Shown here piece by piece: positions 1 through 4,546 of a DNA stretch of 7,463 bases (positions within the stretch are counted from its first letter, which is position 1; each line of letters begins with the position of its first letter). Below the pieces are notes generated by a model. That model had not been told where the DNA came from. It searched no databases and saw nothing but the letters and a program-made list of their open reading frames with translations. Both the position numbers and the translations under genes were made by a program. The stretch lies in contig SXHS01000299.1 of NCBI GenBank assembly GCA_005773145.1, positions 1-7,463 of the forward strand. Reading direction: 5' to 3'. The DNA comes from Planctomycetaceae bacterium. Lineage in GTDB: Bacteria > Planctomycetota > Planctomycetia > Pirellulales > Pirellulaceae.

Positions 1-186
1 CTTCGTTTTCTTTGTCGTTGTCGAAAAATCCCCTGCCCCATCCATTAGGCCAGGGAATGATCCCCAAAGATACCCCCCTCGGCCCCCTCAGCGGGGAATG
101 CCTCCCTCCTTAGACGATAGTCGCTCGAGTTCGGTTCTTCACGCGGAAATTTTTTTGAAGGGGGTATGGAGGCACCCGCAAGCAAC

Positions 187-528
187 ACCCCGAAGGACTT
201 TGTTACCAGGAAAAACGGGGTTCTCTCCTTCCCAGGCTCCGCCTGGTACGTGTTTCTCCCAGCGGTTACCGCTCTCACAGGCCAAAGGCCTGAAGTCACC
301 GTAGCCTGGAGCAACGCCCAGGTCGCTGGCACCGGTTTGTGTGGGCTTGGCGAGCGGTGGGCGTCAGCCCACTGTTTCGGCTCTTCCGCCCGCTGTCTCT
401 TTTCCACAATCACTTCGTTGATTCGGCCTGAAACAGGGGACTCACGTCCCCCGCTCGCCAATTCGGCGCCGGGACCGCCTGATTGTCACTGTTATTGAGC
501 GGACACACGGGCGGGCAAGCCGCCCGTG
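187..528. repeat. Array of short palindromes (REP-like hairpin cluster)
   Basis: Eight stem-loops follow one another: ACCCCG/CGGGGT (187-192 with 216-221, long loop), CCAGGC-TCC-GCCTGG (232-246), AGCGGT-T-ACCGCT (261-273), CAGGCC-AAA-GGCCTG (278-292), CCTGG/CCAGG (305-322), GTGGGC-GTCA-GCCCAC (357-372, extendable with G-U pairs), GGGGAC-TCAC-GTCCCC (436-451) and CACGGGCGG-GCAAG-CCGCCCGTG (506-528, 9 bp). Most have 6 to 9 bp stems and loops of 1 to 5 bases, a density well above chance. They look like intergenic palindromic elements, or parts of one structured transcript. No REP-associated transposase is in the window. I recall similar strings from planctomycete intergenic DNA, which I cannot verify here. 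Confidence 0.7.
222..241 (+). repeat. Inverted repeat, left arm
   Basis: The 20 bases TCTCTCCTTCCCAGGCTCCG match the reverse complement of 598-617 at 19 of 20 positions. The 3' half of this arm also enters the local palindrome at 232-246, while the right arm lacks that palindrome. Confidence 0.75.
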
Positions 529-554
529 GCACCCAAAGATGTGTGGCGTATTTC

Positions 555-573
555 GGGGGAGAGGGGCCGGGGG
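555..573 (+). repeat. G-rich tract
   Basis: Three runs of 5, 4 and 5 guanines are separated by AGA and CC. The pattern resembles the GGGGAGAGGGG-type intergenic repeats seen in several bacterial genomes. With only three long G runs it would not form an ordinary three-tier quadruplex without a distant fourth run. Confidence 0.5.
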
Positions 574-597
574 CCAACTTGTACCGTACGATGACGA

Positions 598-617
598 CGG
601 AGCCTGGGAACGAGAGA
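598..617 (-). repeat. Inverted repeat, right arm
   Basis: Read on the minus strand this is TCTCTCGTTCCCAGGCTCCG, differing from 222-241 by one base. The two arms bracket about 356 bp that contain most of the hairpin array, as if they were the ends of one unit or two opposite copies of a dispersed repeat. Confidence 0.75.
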
Positions 618-638
618 CGCCAGAAGGCCGCCCATTTC

Positions 639-659
639 AAAATACGGGCGAACGGCCCG
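639..659 (-). terminator. Possible intrinsic terminator of the minus-strand gene run
   Basis: Six bases past the TAG of the secreted-protein gene the minus strand has CGGGC-CGTTC-GCCCG, a 5-bp all-GC stem with a 5-base loop, followed at once by TATTTT. Position and orientation fit the end of the transcription unit. The stem is short and the T-tract is broken by one A, so efficiency is uncertain; an alternative pairing, GGCGA with TCGCC, overlaps it. Confidence 0.5.
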
Positions 660-664
660 GTCGC

Positions 665-1894
665 CTATTTGCCCGACAGGACAAAGAGCCGCCCCTCGCC
701 CGCATCAAGCGACACCTGCAGCCCGTCCATATCAGGACTGTCGTCGACGACCTCAATCTCTTTGCCCGTCTGCGGGCAGATCTCGCGAACCTGCTGGGCG
801 GGTTCGTCGAACTTCACGGTCGGCCATGCGGTGTAGGCAAAATTATAGTTATTGAGCAGAATCGCCTTCCGGCCGTCGGCGTGTTGAAAGACGCCGACGA
901 GATAATCGCCTGGGGTCAAATGCTGGAGGGGAGTACCCTGCAGGACTTCGTCCGGATTCGTGTTCGGCTCAACACGACGCACCCCGGTACTGGTGAGCTT
1001 CATCAGCGTCGGCCCTAGGTTCTTGACCGCATGGTTGATGCGTTGGGCCTGTCCGTAATGTCTCGTCTTGCGTCCTTCTGCGGTAATGATCGCGCCCCCC
1101 TTGGGGAATTCCTCACCCCTGGGGGTCCAATAGCAGAAATAGAGCACACCCTTAGCGCCGTAGGCCAGTGAGGTGTAGATCTGCCATTTCAACTGTGCCT
1201 CGGTCGGGTCGCCGTGTGGCCCAAACGGCATCGTATTGAAATAATTCCAATGGGGGATGTTCCGTTCGAGTGAAACCTTGCGCATCACATCCAGGTTATT
1301 GCAATACTTGCGGCGACCATCTTCGTCAGGCGTCATCATGGGATAGTGATCCATGCTCAGCACATCGGGATTCACTTCCTTGACGAACGTGTTCACATAC
1401 GCGTCATAGCTCGGCGCACCCAGCTGCGTATTGCTGGCATAGTTGGGAAAAAGATTGATGTACGCGAGTTTACCCGGTCGGGCCTCGCGCAATGTCGCAA
1501 CCGACTTCTGCAAGGCCGGAAATTCCTGCAGGGGGGGCTCGTCGCGAAGTTTGTAACCCCACACCGCCGGGCTCTCCGGCAATTGCCTTGGGGCCCGCCC
1601 AGCTTCGGACACAAGCGCCCGTAGATCATGCGCTTCGCACAGGGCGATCTGTCGATCAACCGCCTCAGGGGAGCCCGCACCAAATCCGCCGATCACCAGC
1701 GTAAAATTCGCGGCGGCCAGATCCGCATAGTGCTGGTCCATATTTGCGTCGGCGGGCGGATCGACCCAAAATCCAATGGCGAATCGATCTTGCACAAATC
1801 GTTGGGGCTCTGCGGATGCGTGCTGACTGGGAATTCCCAAAGCCAGATAGAAGCCGATTCCCCAACCGCACAACGAAGATGTCAACCTGCTCAT
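665..1894 (-). CDS. Secreted TIM-barrel protein, glycoside-hydrolase-like, function not established
   Basis: From the ATG at 1892-1894 the product has 409 residues. It starts with a Sec signal peptide: MSR, a hydrophobic core (about 8-21), then HASA before EP, cleavage likely after Ala28. Eight strands of a TIM barrel can be traced: FAIGFWV (39-45), FTLVIGG (64-70), LRALVSE (91-97), WGYKLRDEP (112-120), KLAYINLF (142-149), DVLSMDHYPM (177-186), PHWNYFNTMPFG (214-225) and GVLYFCYWTP (249-258). A beta-rich C-terminal domain follows (about 300-409), as in many glycosidases. Glu119 in RDEP lies where clan-A glycosidases keep the acid/base. It resembles GH42/GH5-type barrels, but I cannot name a family. 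An in-frame ATG at 1928-1930 would add 12 residues before the signal peptide; I prefer the inner start because GGGGA lies 10 bases upstream and it gives a normal signal peptide. The gap to kdgK is 66 bp. It may act on extracellular or periplasmic glycan, possibly feeding the neighbouring sugar kinase; that link is inferred. Confidence 0.8.
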   Translation of the reverse strand: MSRLTSSLCGWGIGFYLALGIPSQHASAEPQRFVQDRFAIGFWVDPPADANMDQHYADLAAANFTLVIGGFGAGSPEAVDRQIALCEAHDLRALVSEAGRAPRQLPESPAVWGYKLRDEPPLQEFPALQKSVATLREARPGKLAYINLFPNYASNTQLGAPSYDAYVNTFVKEVNPDVLSMDHYPMMTPDEDGRRKYCNNLDVMRKVSLERNIPHWNYFNTMPFGPHGDPTEAQLKWQIYTSLAYGAKGVLYFCYWTPRGEEFPKGGAIITAEGRKTRHYGQAQRINHAVKNLGPTLMKLTSTGVRRVEPNTNPDEVLQGTPLQHLTPGDYLVGVFQHADGRKAILLNNYNFAYTAWPTVKFDEPAQQVREICPQTGKEIEVVDDSPDMDGLQVSLDAGEGRLFVLSGK

Positions 1895-1960
1895 GATGCT
1901 ACATTCCCCGGTATCTTGGCTGCGATCCATAATTCTTGTTGTTCTCGCAGACTGGGCGTT

Positions 1961-3049
1961 CTAGCGGACGACACGGCCGGAGGCGTTGCCCCCCATCAAG
2001 CCGATCACCTCTTCCTTGGTCACGTAGTTAAAGTCGCCCAAAATGGAATGTTTCAGGCAACTTGAAGCGATGGCAAAGCGAATGGCCTGCTCGGGGGATG
2101 ACAGATCCTGGCTGGTCAAAGCATATAGCAAACCGGCCGCGAAGGAGTCCCCACCGCCCACTCGATCCACAATATCGCGTATTTCATAGGGCTGGTAGCG
2201 GCCATCCGCATCCAGCGGCGCCAGGTGAGTACGTTCCGTTTGCGCATCGTACAGCAGACCACCCCAATTGTTGTGATCCGCCGACAGGCTCTCGCGCAGC
2301 GTGATGGCCACTAGTTGAATCGACGAGAAGCGGGCAACGATTTCGCGGGCGACCTGCTCGTAGGCTCGGACATCCAGTTGTCCCTTCGTGACATCGGTCG
2401 TACCGGCATGAATTCCCAGTACGTCGGCCGCATCTTCTTCGTTGGCGATCAACAGATCGACGTGCTCCAGCACGTGCGGCATCATCTCGCCGGCCAACTG
2501 ACGGGCGCCAGTGCCTGATCGCCACGTCCAAAGTTTTTTGCGAAAATTTAAATCGCACGAGACACGTACTCCGCGTTGCTTCGCGCGTTTTACCAGCGCC
2601 AAATTGGATTGGCACGCCTGCTCGCTGATCGCCGGCGTGATGCCGGTCACATGCAGCCAAGTCACGCCGTCCAATGCCGCGTCAAAATGGTACTCCTCAG
2701 GCTTGGCCAGACTAATCGCACTGTATTCCCGATCGTAGAGTACGGTGGACCCGCGTTGATTGGCACCACTCTCCACAAGGTAGATCCCCACGCGGCCGGT
2801 CTTGCGCCACAGGATGTGTTGCGTATCGACACCGAGACCGCGCAAGGTGGCCTGAATGCCTTCGGACAGCGGGTTCGCGGGTAACGCCGTGATGAAACGC
2901 GACGGGGCGCCGAGCATGGCCAGGGAGGCACAGACATTCGCTTCCCCGCCCCCCCAAGTAACGTGCACGGGACCGGGCAGACACTGTCGCCAACGCAAAT
3001 GTCCGCCGGGTGCCATCCGCATCATGATTTCACCGAAACCGAGAATCAT
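1961..3049 (-). CDS. kdgK: PfkB-family sugar kinase, probable 2-keto-3-deoxygluconate kinase
   Basis: A ribokinase/PfkB fold kinase of 362 residues, a usual length for the family. It probably makes KDPG from 2-keto-3-deoxygluconate and ATP, the step that feeds uronate, pectin or alginate breakdown into the Entner-Doudoroff aldolase. Visible motifs: GEIMMRM start (6-11), GGGEANVCASLAMLG (33-47, first PfkB signature, substrate lid region), YDRE (105-108), HVTGITPA (133-140), CDLNFR (165-170), ANEED (202-206), and RVGGGDSFAAG (296-306), the second PfkB signature with Asp301 as catalytic base and the GGGD anion hole. The KHSILGDFNYVTKEEV ending and the YDR and DLNFR elements resemble KdgK more than fructokinase or ribokinase, but substrate cannot be fixed from motifs alone. 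No KDPG aldolase gene is next to it, although the two are often paired. The start is set by a good Shine-Dalgarno; the stop is TAG. Cytoplasmic, with no signal peptide. Confidence 0.85.
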   Translation of the reverse strand: MILGFGEIMMRMAPGGHLRWRQCLPGPVHVTWGGGEANVCASLAMLGAPSRFITALPANPLSEGIQATLRGLGVDTQHILWRKTGRVGIYLVESGANQRGSTVLYDREYSAISLAKPEEYHFDAALDGVTWLHVTGITPAISEQACQSNLALVKRAKQRGVRVSCDLNFRKKLWTWRSGTGARQLAGEMMPHVLEHVDLLIANEEDAADVLGIHAGTTDVTKGQLDVRAYEQVAREIVARFSSIQLVAITLRESLSADHNNWGGLLYDAQTERTHLAPLDADGRYQPYEIRDIVDRVGGGDSFAAGLLYALTSQDLSSPEQAIRFAIASSCLKHSILGDFNYVTKEEVIGLMGGNASGRVVR

Positions 3050-3057
3050 CTCAGGAT

Positions 3058-3063
3058 TCCTTC
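3058..3063 (-). promoter_or_regulatory. Strong Shine-Dalgarno for kdgK, fixes its start
   Basis: GAAGGA, within AAAGAAGGAA, lies 8 bases upstream of the ATG at 3047-3049. It is the best ribosome binding site in the window and supports this ATG over the upstream in-frame TTG at 3086-3088. It implies the kinase is translated independently of waaA. Confidence 0.75.
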
Positions 3064-3107
3064 TTTGGCAATACCGCTGGGAATGCAATGAACAACGACG
3101 AATTCCT

Positions 3108-3127
3108 ACGGGGCAAACACTCCCCGT
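3108..3127. other. Small hairpin in the waaA-kdgK gap
   Basis: ACGGGG and CCCCGT form a perfect 6-bp stem around an 8-base loop, just past the waaA stop codon. No T-run follows on the minus strand, so it is not a standard intrinsic terminator. It might protect the upstream mRNA end or attenuate transcription, or be chance in GC-rich DNA. The rest of the 81-bp gap holds only the kdgK ribosome binding site. Confidence 0.3.
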
Positions 3128-3130
3128 CCG

Positions 3131-4525
3131 TCAGCTGCGGGCGCTCGGTCGTCCCGGCTGCTGACGTTGACTCGGCGATGCAGCGGGGGGCACCGTGTGC
3201 CGTCCGGGCACCATCGCCGGTTGGGGATCTCGAACTGTAGTGCCTGACAGCCCGCGCTTCAACAGGTCGACCGTTTTGGCCGTTGCCCCCCCCTGCTGTG
3301 AAACCAGCTCTCGCGCCCGTTCGCCGAGTTCCCGACGATAGGTCGTATCGGTCAGACACTGACGCACGAACCGTGTCAGGCCCGCACCATCTTGCACGAC
3401 TACGGCGGCCTGACGTTGCAACAAGGCATCGACGATGTCGCGAAAATTGTGAGTATGCGGCCCGAAGCAGGTGGCCACGCCGTAGGCAGCCGGTTCGATC
3501 ATGTTCTGCCCACCCCGCTGCGTCAGACTCCCACCCACAAATCCCATGTCCGCCAAGCCCCACCAGGCGCCCAATTCGCCAACGACGTCGATCAGAATCA
3601 GTCGGTCCGCACGCGTCGGTTCCCGATCGGCCTGTTCCAGTTCGCTGCGGCGACTCCAGGCGATGCCGGACCGCTGACACAACTGGGCCACGTCGCCAAA
3701 CCGCTCGGGGTGTCGCGGCACCAAGATCAACTTCAAGCGAGGAAACTCCGCAGCCAGTTGTTGAAACGTTTCGAGCGCCAGACGCTCTTCGGGTTCTTGG
3801 GTACTCCCCGCCAGCAACACGACATCCGCCGGTTGGATGCCGGCCAGTTCTCGACAGCGGACGGTGGCCGGATTTTGGCGATCCGAGCGAGCGCCATCGA
3901 ACTTAATCGACCCGGTGATATGGATACGGTCGAGCGGGGCGCCCAAATCGGCAAAACGCTCGGCATACTCCGTATTCTGCGCGGCGATGATATCAAGGCA
4001 CTTTAGCCAACGCAAAACCAACGGTCGCCAACGCCGGTACCCGCGCCAACTGGCATCGCTCAACCGACCGTTGACGATGGCAATGGGGACTTCCATGCGT
4101 TGTGCGGCACGCAGCCAGTTGGGCCACAACTCCAGTTCCACGAGTACGAGCATGGCCGGGCGCAGGCGACGCAAGGCACGCTGGACGGCCCAGGTGAAAT
4201 CGAGCGGCGCGTAGAACACGAGCCGATCGGCATAGCGGCTCGTCGCCAATTCAAACCCTGTGCGAGTCGTGGTCGATATCACGCACTCATACTCGGGGAG
4301 TTGTTGATCGATCTGTCGCAACAGGGACGCCAACAGATTAACTTCACCAACGCTAACCGCATGCAACCAGATGCAGGCGCGTTGGGACTTCTTTGGCGGC
4401 GTTTGCCCCCAGAGTCTCTGGGACCAGCCGGCGCGATACTTGCCATGCCGAATGGCCGCGTACGCAATCCAGGGGGAACCCAGCAACAGGAGCAGCAGAT
4501 AGGCGAGATTCAGCACGTAGGCCAT
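3131..4525 (-). CDS. waaA: 3-deoxy-D-manno-octulosonic acid (Kdo) transferase, lipid A glycosylation
   Basis: WaaA (KdtA) is a GT30 glycosyltransferase that moves Kdo from CMP-Kdo onto the lipid A precursor at the cytoplasmic face of the inner membrane. With the ATG at 4523-4525 the protein has 464 residues. It begins with one hydrophobic anchor (about 3-22), then HAVSVGE (55-61), where Glu61 matches the catalytic Glu of the family (HSVSVGE in E. coli). Next come VELELWPNWL (129-138), NGRLSDAS, TGSIKFDG (204-211), AGSTQEPEE, VPRHPERF (269-276) and the nucleotide-sugar site GGSLTQRGGQNMIEPAAYG (331-349) with FGPHTHNF. The core ends near residue 427; the last 36 or so residues are a Pro/Gln/Arg-rich tail absent from E. 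coli WaaA (425 residues). I preferred this ATG to the in-frame GTG at 4535-4537 because the GTG has no room for a ribosome binding site, although its hydrophobic N-terminus would be little changed. It implies an outer membrane with lipopolysaccharide. Confidence 0.95.
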   Translation of the reverse strand: MAYVLNLAYLLLLLLGSPWIAYAAIRHGKYRAGWSQRLWGQTPPKKSQRACIWLHAVSVGEVNLLASLLRQIDQQLPEYECVISTTTRTGFELATSRYADRLVFYAPLDFTWAVQRALRRLRPAMLVLVELELWPNWLRAAQRMEVPIAIVNGRLSDASWRGYRRWRPLVLRWLKCLDIIAAQNTEYAERFADLGAPLDRIHITGSIKFDGARSDRQNPATVRCRELAGIQPADVVLLAGSTQEPEERLALETFQQLAAEFPRLKLILVPRHPERFGDVAQLCQRSGIAWSRRSELEQADREPTRADRLILIDVVGELGAWWGLADMGFVGGSLTQRGGQNMIEPAAYGVATCFGPHTHNFRDIVDALLQRQAAVVVQDGAGLTRFVRQCLTDTTYRRELGERARELVSQQGGATAKTVDLLKRGLSGTTVRDPQPAMVPGRHTVPPAASPSQRQQPGRPSARS

Positions 4526-4531
4526 GAGGAT

Positions 4532-4546
4532 GCCCACTCCGTGGGC
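4532..4546 (-). promoter_or_regulatory. Intercistronic hairpin covering the waaA ribosome binding site
   Basis: Directly after the secA stop codon the minus strand reads GCCCAC-GGA-GTGGGC, a perfect 6-bp GC-rich stem with a 3-base loop. The only Shine-Dalgarno-like sequence before the waaA ATG (GGAG, 4537-4540, 11 bases upstream) falls in the loop and the first base of the 3' arm. A ribosome finishing secA would cover and melt this stem, so the arrangement suggests waaA translation coupled to secA translation. The palindrome is seen directly; the regulatory role is inferred. Confidence 0.5.

Larger units (their letters stand above)
1..664. other. Gene-less region with repeats and palindromes
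   Basis: I find no reading frame here with recognisable domains, a convincing ribosome binding site or protein-like composition. The short open frames on both strands run through palindromic DNA. Contents, left to right: pyrimidine-rich DNA with a CCCTG/CAGGG pair (31-55), a T7 tract (150-156) flanked by CTTCA/TGAAG, the hairpin series at 187-528, a G-rich tract at 555-573, one arm of an inverted repeat at 598-617 and the putative terminator. The region may continue past the left edge. Confidence 0.7.

Noticed and set aside
137..160. Terminator at the T7 tract
   Set aside because: The tract lies in the loop of a weak CTTCA/TGAAG pair and does not follow a stem, so it does not have terminator geometry on either strand.
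45..461. 138-codon open frame on the minus strand in the gene-less region
   Set aside because: It reads straight through the palindromes, competes with plus-strand frames over the same DNA, and has no ribosome binding site or protein-like pattern.
187..528. CRISPR array
   Set aside because: The palindromes differ in sequence, spacing and length; there is no constant repeat with unique spacers and no cas gene.
3050..3088. Longer kdgK start at an upstream in-frame TTG
   Set aside because: It would add 13 residues unlike the family N-terminus and ignore the strong Shine-Dalgarno before the ATG at 3047-3049.
3051..3680. 209-codon open frame on the minus strand
   Set aside because: It is an out-of-frame reading of the waaA gene, rich in Arg and Gly as such shadows usually are.
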